Shown in pieces: positions 8,649 to 16,881 of a DNA stretch of 64,000 nt; the stretch's first letter is position 1, and every line of letters begins with the position of its first letter. Origin of the DNA: Thermocatellispora tengchongensis. GTDB lineage: Bacteria > Actinomycetota > Actinomycetes > Streptosporangiales > Streptosporangiaceae. A program made the position numbers and the translations under genes. The notes beneath the pieces are model-generated. The model made no database searches. It had not been told where the DNA came from and worked only from the letters and a program-made list of their open reading frames with translations. The stretch is taken from the NCBI RefSeq assembly GCF_014202315.1, contig NZ_JACHGN010000004.1, positions 186,001-250,000 on the forward strand, read 5' to 3'.

Positions 8649-8711
8649 GCCCTGCCCGGCGGCAGGGCCCTTTCTCACCGTCTCGGACCTCCCGTCGAAC
8701 CCGGCGGGAGG
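8649..8711 (+). other. Two stem-loops in the aceE leader
   Basis: In the 5' leader of aceE, GCCCTGCC/GGCAGGGC (8649-8656 with 8661-8668, loop CGGC) is followed by CCTTTCT, and CCTCCCG/CGGGAGG pairs 8688-8694 with 8705-8711. The first could act as a weak attenuator; the second ends just before the GGAAGG ribosome site at 8724. In GC-rich DNA such hairpins also arise by chance. Confidence 0.35.
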
Positions 8712-8734
8712 GCCGGACCAGTTGGAAGGCGGCC

Positions 8735-11413
8735 ATGATGACCGATGCCACCCGCAACCGGCCGAGCTCGCTCGACCAGCTCCCCGACCGCGATCGGGAG
8801 GAGACCGCCGAATGGGCGGCCTCCCTCGACGCCGTCGCCGGGGCCGCCGGGCCGCAGCGGGCCTCGTACCTGATGCGCCGCACGCTGGAACACGCGGAGC
8901 GGATCGGGCTCGCCGTGCCGGGCGTGCTGGAGACCGACTACATCAACAGCATCCCCACCGCCGCCGAACCGGCCTTCCCCGGCGATGAGGAGATGGAGCG
9001 GCGGATCACGGCGTGGAACCGGTGGAACGCCGCGGCGATGGTGACCAGGGGCAGCCGCCTCGGCCTCGGCGGGCACATCGCCACCTACGCCTCCGCCGCC
9101 TGGCTGTACGAGATCGGCTTCCAGCACTTCTTCCGCGGCAAGGAGGGCGACGGGTCGGGCGACCAGCTCTACGTGCAGGGCCACGCCTCCCCCGGCATCT
9201 ACGCCCGCGCGTTCCTCGACGGGCGGCTCACCGAGGCCCACCTGGACCGGTTCCGGCAGGAGACCGGCGGCGACGGCCTGCCGTCCTACCCGCACCCGCG
9301 CCGGCTGCCCTGGTTGTGGGAGTTCCCGACGGTGTCGATGGGGCTCGGCCCGCTGTCGGCGATCTACCAGGCCCGGTTCAACCGCTACCTGCGCGACCGC
9401 GGCATCAAGGACACCTCGGCGTCGCGAGTATGGGCGTTCCTGGGCGACGGCGAGATGGACGAGCCGGAGTCCACGGCGGCGCTGGCCCTGGCCGGGCGCG
9501 AGCGCCTGGACAACCTCACCTTCGTGATCAACTGCAACCTGCAGCGGCTCGACGGCCCGGTGCGCGCCAACTTCAAGATCGTGCAGGAGCTTGAGGCCCA
9601 GTTCCGGGCCGCCGGCTGGCACGTGATCAAGGCGCTGTGGGGCACGGCCTGGGACGACCTGCTCGCCGCCGACGTCAGCGGCGCGCTCGTACGCCGCCTG
9701 CGCGAGGTCCCCGACGGCCAGTTCCAGACCTACGCCACCCGCGAGCCCGCCTACATCCGCGAGCACTTCTTCGGCGCCGACCCCGCGCTCGCCGAGCTGG
9801 CCCGGGGCCTGAGCGACGCGAAGATCGCCGAGTGCTTCCACACCTCGCGCGCCGGGCACGAGCCGCGCAAGGTGTACGCCGCCTACCTCGCCGCCGTCGA
9901 GCACACCGGCGCCCCGACCGTGATCCTGGCCCAGACCGTCAAGGGCTACACGCTCGGCCCCGGCTTCGAGTCGCGCAACGCCAACCACCAGATGAAGAAG
10001 CTGTCCGGCAAGGAGTTCCGCGCCATGCGCGACCTGCTGGAGCTGCCCATCCCCGACAGCGCGCTCGAAGGCGACCTGGTGCCCTACGCCCACCCGGGCC
10101 CCGACTCGCCCGAGGTCCGCTACCTCCAGGAGCGCCGGGCCGCGCTGGGCGGTCCCGCCCCGGCCCGCAGGGTGCATCCGGTGGCGCTGCCCGAGCCGCC
10201 CGCCAAGCCGTTCGAGGCCCTGTTCAAGGGGTCCGGCAGCCAGGAGGTCGCGACCACCATGGCGTTCGTCCGCCTGGTGAAGGACCTCATGCGCGACAAG
10301 GAGACCGGCAAACGGTGGGTGCCGATCGTGCCGGACGAGGCGCGTACGTTCGGCATGGAGTCGCTGTTCCCCAGCGCCGGGATCTACTCCCCGCTGGGCC
10401 AGACGTACGAGTCGGTCGATCGCGACATGCTCCTGTACTACAAGGAGGCGACCGACGGGCAGATCCTGAACGAGGGCATCACCGAGGCCGGCTCGATGGC
10501 CGACTTCACCGCCGCCGCCACGTCGTACGCCACGCACGGCGAGCCGATGATCCCGTTCTACATCTTCTACTCGATGTTCGGCTGGCAGCGCACCGGCGAC
10601 CAGATGTGGGCGCTGGCCGACCAGCTCGGCCGGGGGTTCCTGATCGGCGCCACCGCCGGGCGTACCACCATGACCGGTGAGGGCCTGCAGCACGCCGACG
10701 GCCACTCCCACCTGATCGCGTCCACCAACCCGGCGGCGCTGGCGTACGACCCGGCCTTCGCCTACGAGGTGGCGGTGATCGTCCGCGACGGCCTGCGCCG
10801 GATGTACGGCCCGCAGCCGGAGGACGTCTTCTACTACCTCACCGTCTACAACGAGCCCAAGGTCCAGCCCGCGATGCCCGACGAGCCGGGGATCGAGGAG
10901 GGAATCGTCAAGGGCCTGTACCGGTTCCGCCCGGCCGCCCCCGCCGCGGACGACGCGCCGCGGATGCAGCTTCTCGCCTCCGGCACCGCGATCCACTGGG
11001 CGCTGGCGGCCCAGGAGCTGCTGGCGGCCGACTGGGGCGTGGCCGCCGACGTGTGGTCGGCCCCGTCCTGGAGCGAGCTGCGCCGCGACGCGCTGGAGTG
11101 CGACGCGGCCCGGCTCGACGGCGAGGACCGGGTCCCGTACGTGACCCGGGTGCTCGACGGGGCGCCCGGCCCGGTCCTGGCGGTCAGCGACTGGATGCGC
11201 GCGGTGCCCGACCAGATCGCCCAGTGGGTGCCGCAGGACTGGCACTCCCTGGGCACCGACGGCTTCGGCCTGTCGGGCACCCGCGAGGACGTGCGCCGCC
11301 ACTTCCGGGTCGATCCGCACTCGATCGTGGTGGCGGCGCTGGCCGCCCTGGCCCGCCGCGGCGAGGTGAAGCCCGAGACGGTCAAGGAGGCCCGCGCCCG
11401 CTACGGCCTGTGA
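8735..11413 (+). CDS. aceE: Pyruvate dehydrogenase E1 component, homodimeric
   Basis: 892-aa thiamine-diphosphate enzyme that decarboxylates pyruvate and acetylates the lipoyl arm of E2. Full length for the homodimeric AceE family. Landmarks are [10 protein letters not shown] near the N-terminus, [39 protein letters not shown], and the ThDP-binding [10 protein letters not shown]...NCN motif; the central TVKGYTLG and the C-terminal domain are also intact. ATG 8735 (another in-frame ATG follows at 8738) has a GGAAGG site. E2 and E3 genes are not in the window, as is common in actinobacteria where aceE stands alone. Confidence 0.97.
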   Translation: MMTDATRNRPSSLDQLPDRDREETAEWAASLDAVAGAAGPQRASYLMRRTLEHAERIGLAVPGVLETDYINSIPTAAEPAFPGDEEMERRITAWNRWNAAAMVTRGSRLGLGGHIATYASAAWLYEIGFQHFFRGKEGDGSGDQLYVQGHASPGIYARAFLDGRLTEAHLDRFRQETGGDGLPSYPHPRRLPWLWEFPTVSMGLGPLSAIYQARFNRYLRDRGIKDTSASRVWAFLGDGEMDEPESTAALALAGRERLDNLTFVINCNLQRLDGPVRANFKIVQELEAQFRAAGWHVIKALWGTAWDDLLAADVSGALVRRLREVPDGQFQTYATREPAYIREHFFGADPALAELARGLSDAKIAECFHTSRAGHEPRKVYAAYLAAVEHTGAPTVILAQTVKGYTLGPGFESRNANHQMKKLSGKEFRAMRDLLELPIPDSALEGDLVPYAHPGPDSPEVRYLQERRAALGGPAPARRVHPVALPEPPAKPFEALFKGSGSQEVATTMAFVRLVKDLMRDKETGKRWVPIVPDEARTFGMESLFPSAGIYSPLGQTYESVDRDMLLYYKEATDGQILNEGITEAGSMADFTAAATSYATHGEPMIPFYIFYSMFGWQRTGDQMWALADQLGRGFLIGATAGRTTMTGEGLQHADGHSHLIASTNPAALAYDPAFAYEVAVIVRDGLRRMYGPQPEDVFYYLTVYNEPKVQPAMPDEPGIEEGIVKGLYRFRPAAPAADDAPRMQLLASGTAIHWALAAQELLAADWGVAADVWSAPSWSELRRDALECDAARLDGEDRVPYVTRVLDGAPGPVLAVSDWMRAVPDQIAQWVPQDWHSLGTDGFGLSGTREDVRRHFRVDPHSIVVAALAALARRGEVKPETVKEARARYGL

Positions 11414-11426
11414 GGCCGCGCCACCG

Positions 11427-11816
11427 TCAGGCCGGGGCCGCGTCCCCCGAGGCCCCGGAGGACCCTGAGGCCCCGGAGGACCCCGAGGACCCGTAGGACT
11501 CCGGGGCCCCGGTCATGGCGGCGTGCATGCGCAGGTAGGGCTGCGCCTCCCGGTGCCGGTTCTGCCGCTGGAGCGTGCGCCCGAGCAGCAGGCAGGCGTA
11601 CGTGTCGGCCGGGTCGCGCTCCAGCACCCGGCGCAGCTCCGCCTCGGCCCGGCGGAGCTGGGCCGAGTGGTAGTACGCGCGGGCGAGCAGCAGCCGGGCG
11701 CCGGTCTGCTCCGGCGCCGCCTCGACCACCTCGGCCAGGACGCGCGCGGCGCCGATGTAGTCCTTGGCCTCGAAGTACATCCGGCCGCGCTCGAATTCGA
11801 GCAGCAGGGTGTCCAT
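11427..11816 (-). CDS. Tetratricopeptide-repeat protein
   Basis: 129 aa containing about two and a half TPR units (FERGRMYFEAKDYIGAARVL, ARLLLARAYYHSAQLRRAEAEL, ACLLLGRTLQRQNRHREAQPYL), then a low-complexity Ser/Gly tail built from GSSGASGSSGASG repeats. TPRs mediate protein contacts; the partner is unknown. It lies 3 bases downstream of the pirin gene and is probably co-transcribed with it. It is convergent with aceE. Confidence 0.8.
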   Translation of the reverse strand: MDTLLLEFERGRMYFEAKDYIGAARVLAEVVEAAPEQTGARLLLARAYYHSAQLRRAEAELRRVLERDPADTYACLLLGRTLQRQNRHREAQPYLRMHAAMTGAPESYGSSGSSGASGSSGASGDAAPA

Positions 11817-11819
11817 GGT

Positions 11820-12791
11820 TCACTCCTGGGTGTGCGGCATCCGCTCGGCCGGGATGGCGCCGAGACGGCCCGCCTGGTAGTCCTCCAGGGCCTGGATGAT
11901 CTCGGCCCTGGTGTTCATCACGAACGGGCCGTAGTGCACGACCGGCTCGCGGATCGGACGGCCGCCGAGCAGCAGCACGTCCAGGTTGGGCTCGGCCGAC
12001 GGCTGGGTGGTGCCGGCGGCCAGCGTGAGGGCGCCGCCCGCGCCGAACACGGCGAGCTGCCCCTTGTGCACCGGGCGCCGCTCGGCGCCGACGGTGCCCT
12101 GCCCGGCCAGCACATACGCCAGCGCGTTGAACTCCGGGTTCCACGGCAGGCTGAGCCGCGCGCCGGGGCTGATCGTGGCGTGCACCAGCGTGATCGGGGT
12201 GAACGTCGAGCCCGGCCCCGTGTGGCCGTCCAGGTCGCCGGCGATCACCCGCAGCAGCGCGCCGCCGTCGTGGGAGGACAGCAGCGACGCCTCGCGCCCC
12301 CGGATGTCCTGGTAGCGCGGCGGGTTGAACTTGTTGGCCTTCGGCAGGTTGACCCAGAGCTGGATGCCGTGGAACAGGCCGCCCGAGACCACCAGGTGCT
12401 CCGGCGGCCTTTCGATGTGAAGTATCCCACCGCCGGCGGTCATCCACTGGGTGTCGCCGTTGGTGATCACCCCGCCGCCGCCGTTGGAGTCCTGGTGCTC
12501 GAAGACGCCGTCGATGATGTAGGTGACGGTCTCGAACCCGCGGTGCGGGTGCCAGTCGGTGCCCTTGGGCTCGCCGGGGGCGTACTCGACCTCGCCCATC
12601 TGGTCCATGTGCAGGAACGGGTCGAGCGTCTGCATCGAGACGCCCGCGAACGCCCGGCGCACCGGGAAGCCCTCGCCCTCGAAGCCGCTGGGCGCGGTGG
12701 TGACGGCGCGGACGGGGCGCTGCGCGATCACCGCCGGATCGGGCGCGGTGACGCGCGGCAGTGTCAAAGTGTCGGCGGTGATGGCAGGCAT
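11820..12791 (-). CDS. Pirin-family cupin protein
   Basis: 323 aa, two cupin domains. The first carries the metal-binding residues in WHPHRGFETVTYIIDGVFEHQD and GDTQWMTAGGGILHIE, as in iron-binding pirins, some of which have quercetin 2,3-dioxygenase activity. I placed the start at ATG 12791, which has a strong GGAGGGG site; the frame is open 24 codons further upstream, but those codons run through a likely operator. An inverted repeat GTTGAA-AC-TTCAAC lies 23 bases upstream of the ATG. Confidence 0.9.
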   Translation of the reverse strand: MPAITADTLTLPRVTAPDPAVIAQRPVRAVTTAPSGFEGEGFPVRRAFAGVSMQTLDPFLHMDQMGEVEYAPGEPKGTDWHPHRGFETVTYIIDGVFEHQDSNGGGGVITNGDTQWMTAGGGILHIERPPEHLVVSGGLFHGIQLWVNLPKANKFNPPRYQDIRGREASLLSSHDGGALLRVIAGDLDGHTGPGSTFTPITLVHATISPGARLSLPWNPEFNALAYVLAGQGTVGAERRPVHKGQLAVFGAGGALTLAAGTTQPSAEPNLDVLLLGGRPIREPVVHYGPFVMNTRAEIIQALEDYQAGRLGAIPAERMPHTQE

Positions 12792-12813
12792 GACCCCTCC
12801 GGATGGCTGAGTA

Positions 12814-12827
12814 GTTGAAACTTCAAC
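12814..12827 (-). promoter_or_regulatory. Inverted repeat upstream of pirin gene
   Basis: GTTGAAACTTCAAC: 6-base arms GTTGAA/TTCAAC around AC. Size and symmetry fit a MarR- or TetR-like operator controlling the pirin/TPR operon. No regulator gene is adjacent, so the binder is unknown. Confidence 0.5.
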
Positions 12828-12911
12828 CGCTACGCGGCACAACACCCGGCCCCCATTGTCCATTCCCGCCCCGGCGCGGGCGAGGCGCCAGCCTGCCCGG
12901 ACGCCGACGCG

Positions 12912-13562
12912 TCAGCCCGGCGTCCCGGACCACTCCGCGTCGCTCATCCGGATCATGCGCAGCCCGATGACGCCCGAGCCGGCCAGGTAGAGCAGCCCGC
13001 CGATCAGGGTGCCCACCCAGAACACCGGCGCGGTGAAGACGCCCGCCAGCATGGCGAACGGCGCCCACCACGGCACCTGGCGGGCGTAGGCCAGGACGAG
13101 GCCGAGCAGCAGCAGCCCGGCCAGCCCCGCGAAGCCCGGGATCTGGAACCCGAACGCCGCGCCCGGGTCGGCCATGGCGCGGTCGGCCAGCGCGGCCCCG
13201 GTGGCGGGCGGCAGGTCGTGCTCCAGGCGGGCGTAGAAGAAGTCGCCCAGCATCAGGGCGGAGAAGTTCACCACGCCGAGCAGGGCGAGGGCGCCCGCGA
13301 CGTGCCCGAGCACCACCGCGCGCCGCCGGACGAGATGGATCATGCCCACGATGCCCGGCACCAGCAGCACCCAGCTCCAGTGCAGCACGGCCGCGCTCAG
13401 CGAGACCTGCTCCAGGTTCTGCCCGTAGACGCCCACGTTCTCGCCGGCCTCGCCCAGCCGCAGCGCGGGGTCGGCGATCACGCCCGCGACGTACAGGACG
13501 GGCGCGGCGATGAGGCAGCCGCCGGCCGCCAGGCGGCGCAAACGGTTCGGATCTGACGGCAT
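12912..13562 (-). CDS. Predicted six-span membrane protein
   Basis: 216 aa with six hydrophobic segments (for example GGCLIAAPVLYVAGVIADPAL, WSWVLLVPGIVGMIHLV, AGALALLGVVNFSALMLGDF, GFAGLAGLLLLGLVLAYA). No catalytic motif is apparent and I cannot assign a function; distant similarity to DUF4386-type membrane proteins is possible. The start is ATG 13562. It lies downstream of the histidine-kinase gene with a 37-base gap and could be expressed with it. Confidence 0.7.
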   Translation of the reverse strand: MPSDPNRLRRLAAGGCLIAAPVLYVAGVIADPALRLGEAGENVGVYGQNLEQVSLSAAVLHWSWVLLVPGIVGMIHLVRRRAVVLGHVAGALALLGVVNFSALMLGDFFYARLEHDLPPATGAALADRAMADPGAAFGFQIPGFAGLAGLLLLGLVLAYARQVPWWAPFAMLAGVFTAPVFWVGTLIGGLLYLAGSGVIGLRMIRMSDAEWSGTPG

Positions 13563-13599
13563 GAGCGTCCTCCCTGACGACGAAGTGCAGGAGTGGACG

Positions 13600-14865
13600 C
13601 TAGGCCGGGCCTGCCGCGCCGGTCGTCCGTCCGCCGGCCGACCCCGTCTCCGCCGACGGGCCGAGCGGGAACCGGGCGCGTACGAGATAGCCGCGCCGAG
13701 CCGGGCCCGCCGTCAGCTCGCCGCCGTGCATCGCGACCCGCTCGCGCATCCCGATCAGGCCGTGTCCCGTCCCGTGTCCCGTGCCCTGCCCGCCGCCCCT
13801 GTCCTGCCCGCCGCCCGTGCCCTGCCCGCCGCCCGTGTCCTGCCCGCCGGCGCCGTCGTCGGCGACCTCCAGGGTCAGCGCCGCGTGCGCGTGGGTGACG
13901 GTGACGTCGATCCGCCCGGCGCGGGCGTGCTTCAGCGCGTTGGTCACCGCCTCCTGGATCACCCGGTACGCCGACAGGCCGAGCCCCGGCGGCAGCGGCC
14001 GGGGCTCGCCCTCCACCCGTACGCGGCACGCCACACCGGCGGCCTCGACCTGCGCGACCAGCGCGTCCAGGCGGTCCAGCCCGGCCGGCGGCGGCTCGAC
14101 GCCCGTCCCGCCGGGATCGCGGAGCATGCCCAGCATGAGCCGCAGCTCCTCCACCGCCTCGCGGCCCGCCCGCTCGACGCCGAGCAGCAGCTCGCGCTCG
14201 CGCCGCGCCTCCTCGCCCAGCATCATCCGCACCCCGCCCGCGTTGAGCGTCATCAGGCTGACGTTGTGCGAGACGATGTCGTGCAGCTCGCGGGCGATCC
14301 TGGCCCGCTCCTCGGCCACGGCCCGCCGGGCGCGCTCCTCGCGCTCGACCTCCAGCCGGGCGGCCTGCCCGGCCAGGCGCCGCGTCTGGTCGATCTGGCG
14401 GCGCAGCAGGATGCCACTGGCGTACGCGACGCCGACGAAGATCGCGCTGATCAGCACCTCCGCCAGGTCGTTGTACTGGAACGTCTGCAGGCAGACGTAG
14501 GCGAGCACCACGCAGGCGAGGCCGGCCGCCCCGCGCCGGCTGCGCAGCTCCGCCGCGCCCGCCACGGTGTGCACCAGGATCAGCAGGGAGTAGAAGTGCC
14601 AGGCCGGGTAGTACAGGCCGCCCGTGACGGCCCGCACCCCGATGCCTGTCGCCACCAGCGCCAGCAGCGCGCCCGCCGGGAACCTGCGGCGCACCACCAG
14701 CAGCGCGCCGGCCGCGACGGCGCCCACCGCGAGCGGCACCGGATGGTGGATCTGGCCCGGCTCCGGGCCCTGCCGCCCGAACGACTCCACCTGCCCCGCC
14801 ACCGCCACGGCCAGGGCGAGCAGGACGTCCATCCGGCTCGGCCACCACCGGCGCGGGGCGGTCAC
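13600..14865 (-). CDS. Sensor histidine kinase, NarL/DesK-type (HisKA_3)
   Basis: 421 aa. Four to five N-terminal membrane spans (about residues 12-150) are followed by a coiled linker, the phospho-acceptor block ERARIARELHDIVSHNVSLM (His195), and an ATPase domain with an EAVTNALKHA N-box. Between DDGAG and GLIGMRERV the ATP lid carries an unusual Gly-Gln-rich insertion encoded by an 18-base tandem repeat. The GTG start overlaps the response-regulator stop (GTGA), so the pair is translationally coupled. The signal is unknown. Confidence 0.92.
   Translation of the reverse strand: MTAPRRWWPSRMDVLLALAVAVAGQVESFGRQGPEPGQIHHPVPLAVGAVAAGALLVVRRRFPAGALLALVATGIGVRAVTGGLYYPAWHFYSLLILVHTVAGAAELRSRRGAAGLACVVLAYVCLQTFQYNDLAEVLISAIFVGVAYASGILLRRQIDQTRRLAGQAARLEVEREERARRAVAEERARIARELHDIVSHNVSLMTLNAGGVRMMLGEEARRERELLLGVERAGREAVEELRLMLGMLRDPGGTGVEPPPAGLDRLDALVAQVEAAGVACRVRVEGEPRPLPPGLGLSAYRVIQEAVTNALKHARAGRIDVTVTHAHAALTLEVADDGAGGQDTGGGQGTGGGQDRGGGQGTGHGTGHGLIGMRERVAMHGGELTAGPARRGYLVRARFPLGPSAETGSAGGRTTGAAGPA
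13786..13850 (-). repeat. 18-base tandem repeat inside histidine-kinase gene
   Basis: Units CTGCCCGCCGCCCCTGTC, CTGCCCGCCGCCCGTGCC and CTGCCCGCCGCCCGTGTC (13786-13839, plus strand), then a partial fourth. On the coding strand each gives a six-residue Gly/Gln/Asp/Thr unit such as GGGQDT. The period is a multiple of three, so copy-number change keeps frame and alters the length of the ATP-lid loop. Confidence 0.85.
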
Positions 14866-15518
14866 GGCTCCCCCGGGCGGACGATGCCGGACTCGTAGGC
14901 CAGGACCACCGCCTGCACCCGGTCGCGGAGCCCCAGTTTGCGCAGGATCTGCGCGACGTGGGTGCGCACCGTGGCCTCCCCGACGCCGGCCTCGGCGGCG
15001 ATCTCGCGGTTGGACAGCCCGCGCGCCAGCAGGTGCAGCACGTCGCGCTCGCGCTCGGTGAGCGTGTCCAGCTCCGGCGGCGGCGCGAGCACCGGCCGCG
15101 CGGCGAAGGAGGCGACCACCCGCATCGTGACCGCCGGGTCGATGAGGCCGTCGCCCGCCGCCGCGACCCGGATCGCCTCGATGAGGTGCTCGGGCGGTGA
15201 ACTCTTCAGCAGGAACCCGTTGACGCCGGTACGCAGCGCGCGGTGCAGGTTCTCGTCGCTGCCGAACGTCGTCAGCATCACGATCCTGGGCGGCGCGGGG
15301 CCGGCGAGCAGCGTGCGGGCGGCCTCCAGGCCGTCCACGTCCGGCATCGCGAGGTCCAGCAGCAGGACGTCCGGACGCTCGCGCCGGGTGACGGCCACGG
15401 CCTCGCCGCCGTCGGCCGCCTCGCCGACCACCTCGATGCCGTGCGCGTTCTCCGCGACCAGCCGCAGCCCCGCCCGGATCATGGCGTGGTCATCGGCGAT
15501 GACCAGCCTGATCGTCAT
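14862..15518 (-). CDS. NarL/FixJ-family response regulator
   Basis: 218 aa. Receiver domain with acidic pocket (IADDHAMIRAGL), phospho-acceptor D55 (VLLLDLAMPD), Thr in MLTTFG and Lys in FLLKSS, then a LuxR-type helix-turn-helix (LTERERDVLHLLARGLSNREIAAEAGVGEATVRTHVAQILRKL, about residues 153-196). Paired with the kinase by a 4-base overlap. Nothing nearby shows what it regulates. Confidence 0.93.
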   Translation of the reverse strand: MTIRLVIADDHAMIRAGLRLVAENAHGIEVVGEAADGGEAVAVTRRERPDVLLLDLAMPDVDGLEAARTLLAGPAPPRIVMLTTFGSDENLHRALRTGVNGFLLKSSPPEHLIEAIRVAAAGDGLIDPAVTMRVVASFAARPVLAPPPELDTLTERERDVLHLLARGLSNREIAAEAGVGEATVRTHVAQILRKLGLRDRVQAVVLAYESGIVRPGEP

Positions 15519-15692
15519 CGGGGGTTCCGTCCGGGCGCGAGCACGGCCCGACCCTATCCGGCCCTCGGACGCGCCCGCGACAGCCGGGACGCGGAGCCGC
15601 GCGCCCCCGGTCTCCGCCGTACGGCGGAGGCGGCCTCCCCCGTACGGCGGTGCGCCCGGTGCGCCGTCAGCGCTGGTGAGCCGACCGCGCGG

Positions 15693-15770
15693 TCAGCACG
15701 CCGCGCCCAGCAGCGCCCCCGCCACGACGAGGACCACGATCGCCACCCGGAGCACGCGCATCGCCCACAT
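15693..15770 (-). CDS. Candidate 25-aa hydrophobic small protein
   Basis: Reads MWAMRVLRVAIVVLVVAGAL followed by LGAAC and a stop. It has two basic residues, a single hydrophobic segment and a C-terminal cysteine. The ATG lies 10 bases downstream of a 21-base palindrome, and a TATAGT -10-like element ends about 6 bases before it, so translation may be leaderless or start at the second ATG (Met4, with GGGGG upstream). It is too short to support by family. The promoter context is the main evidence; the gene could be spurious. Confidence 0.4.
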   Translation of the reverse strand: MWAMRVLRVAIVVLVVAGALLGAAC

Positions 15771-15779
15771 ACCCCCAAC

Positions 15780-15800
15780 TATAACCCCTATGGGGTTATA
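15780..15800 (-). promoter_or_regulatory. 21-base palindrome in promoter position (CsoR/MerR-like operator)
   Basis: Arms TATAACCCC and GGGGTTATA (9 bases each) flank TAT. On the minus strand the right arm overlaps a TATAGT -10-like hexamer, so the palindrome fills the -35/-10 gap, as operators of metal-sensing regulators do. G/C tracts inside A/T flanks are reminiscent of CsoR/RcnR operators. The upstream gene's TAA stop lies within it. The 9-base stem has no T-run, which argues against a terminator. Confidence 0.5.
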
Positions 15801-16074
15801 TCGTCTCCACGTACTCCGCGAGCGTGACGCGGAAGTGGAAGTCGCGCGTGGCCCCTTCCACCTCCACCAGCCAGGTGCCCTCGCCCACGCGGTAGAGGTG
15901 GCGGCGCCGCGGGGACCACGGATGCCGCGGAACGTACGTACGCGCCATCTGCTCGGCCAGCCCGACCGCCCCCGCGCGCTCCGGCCCGGCGGCGGTGACC
16001 TGGGTGAGCCGCCACTCCCGCTCGCTCCCCTCCAGCTCCTCGATCAGGACCTTCCAGCGGTCGTCTTCCCTCAA
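15796..16074 (-). CDS. Small conserved-type hypothetical protein
   Basis: 92 aa, rich in Glu, Arg and Trp, with the core REWRLTQVTAAGPERAG and WLVEVEGATRDFHFRVTLAE. No signal peptide or membrane span. It starts at TTG 16074, supported by a GGGGAGG site 5 bases upstream; no ATG or GTG fits. Its stop codon lies inside the palindrome that precedes the next small ORF. Function unknown. Codon use is normal for the window, so I consider it real. Confidence 0.6.
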   Translation of the reverse strand: MREDDRWKVLIEELEGSEREWRLTQVTAAGPERAGAVGLAEQMARTYVPRHPWSPRRRHLYRVGEGTWLVEVEGATRDFHFRVTLAEYVETI

Positions 16075-16146
16075 CCCGGCCTCCCCGGAGCGTCGTGCCC
16101 TACGCGGGTAGGACGCCGGGCGCGATGCCCCGGTTCGTTCCGGTGC

Positions 16147-16881
16147 TCACAGGACGTACCCGCCGGTCGCCCGGATGGTCTGGCCGGTGATCCAGCGGCC
16201 GTCGGGGCCGGCCAGGAAGGACACGACGGCGGCGATGTCGGCCGGCTCGCCGAGGCGGCCCAGCGCGGTGAACGCCACGCACTGCGCGACCTGCTCCGGC
16301 GTGTTGACCGCCCGCAGCGCGTCGGTGTCCACCGCGCCGGGGGCGACCGTGTTCACCGTGATGCCGCGCCCGCCCAGCTCCTTGGCCGCGACCGCGCCGA
16401 CCTGCTCCACCGCCGCCTTGCTCGCGGCGTACAGGCTGACGCCGGGGGCGGGCAGGACGGTGTTCAGCGTGGAGACGTTCACGATCCGGCCGCCGTCGCG
16501 CAGCCGGGTGGCGGCGAGCCGGATGGCGACGAACACCGCCTTGGCGTTGACCGCCATGATCCGGTCGAAGTCGTCGTCGGTGAACTCGGCGATGGGCGCG
16601 GTCGGGTTGATCGCGGCGTTGTTGACCAGGATGTCCAGGCCGCCGAGGCGTTCCTCGGCCTCGTGGAACAGGCGGCGCACCTCGGCCGGATCGCCCTGGT
16701 CGGCCCGCACCGCGTACGCGCGGCCCTTGGCGGCCGCCTCCACCTCCTCGGCGGCCTCGCGGGCGCTGCGGTAGCCGAAGACGACCTCCGCGCCGTCCTC
16801 GGCCAGCCGCTCCACGATCGCCCGCCCGATCCCGCGCGACCCGCCGGTGACCAGCGCCGTCTTGCCGGCCAGCACGCTCAC
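16147..16881 (-). CDS. Short-chain dehydrogenase/reductase (SDR)
   Basis: 244 aa classical SDR. NAD(P)-binding TGGSRGIG (residues 12-19), structural NNAA at 87-90, catalytic Ser137/Tyr151/Lys155 in the NVSTLN and YAASK motifs. Arg38 after the second strand (VFGYRS) favours NADP(H). Resembles 3-oxoacyl-ACP reductase-type or glucose dehydrogenase-type SDRs; substrate unassigned. The GTG start overlaps the SRPBCC stop by 4 bases; the frame is open far upstream only as a shadow of that gene. Confidence 0.92.
   Translation of the reverse strand: MSVLAGKTALVTGGSRGIGRAIVERLAEDGAEVVFGYRSAREAAEEVEAAAKGRAYAVRADQGDPAEVRRLFHEAEERLGGLDILVNNAAINPTAPIAEFTDDDFDRIMAVNAKAVFVAIRLAATRLRDGGRIVNVSTLNTVLPAPGVSLYAASKAAVEQVGAVAAKELGGRGITVNTVAPGAVDTDALRAVNTPEQVAQCVAFTALGRLGEPADIAAVVSFLAGPDGRWITGQTIRATGGYVL

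Noticed and set aside
8675-11320. 881-codon minus-strand frame opposite aceE
   Set aside because: Low-complexity antisense shadow; aceE on the plus strand is full length and conserved.
15780-15800. Rho-independent terminator for the gene ending at 15796
   Set aside because: The stop codon is inside the stem and no T-run follows; promoter overlap fits better.
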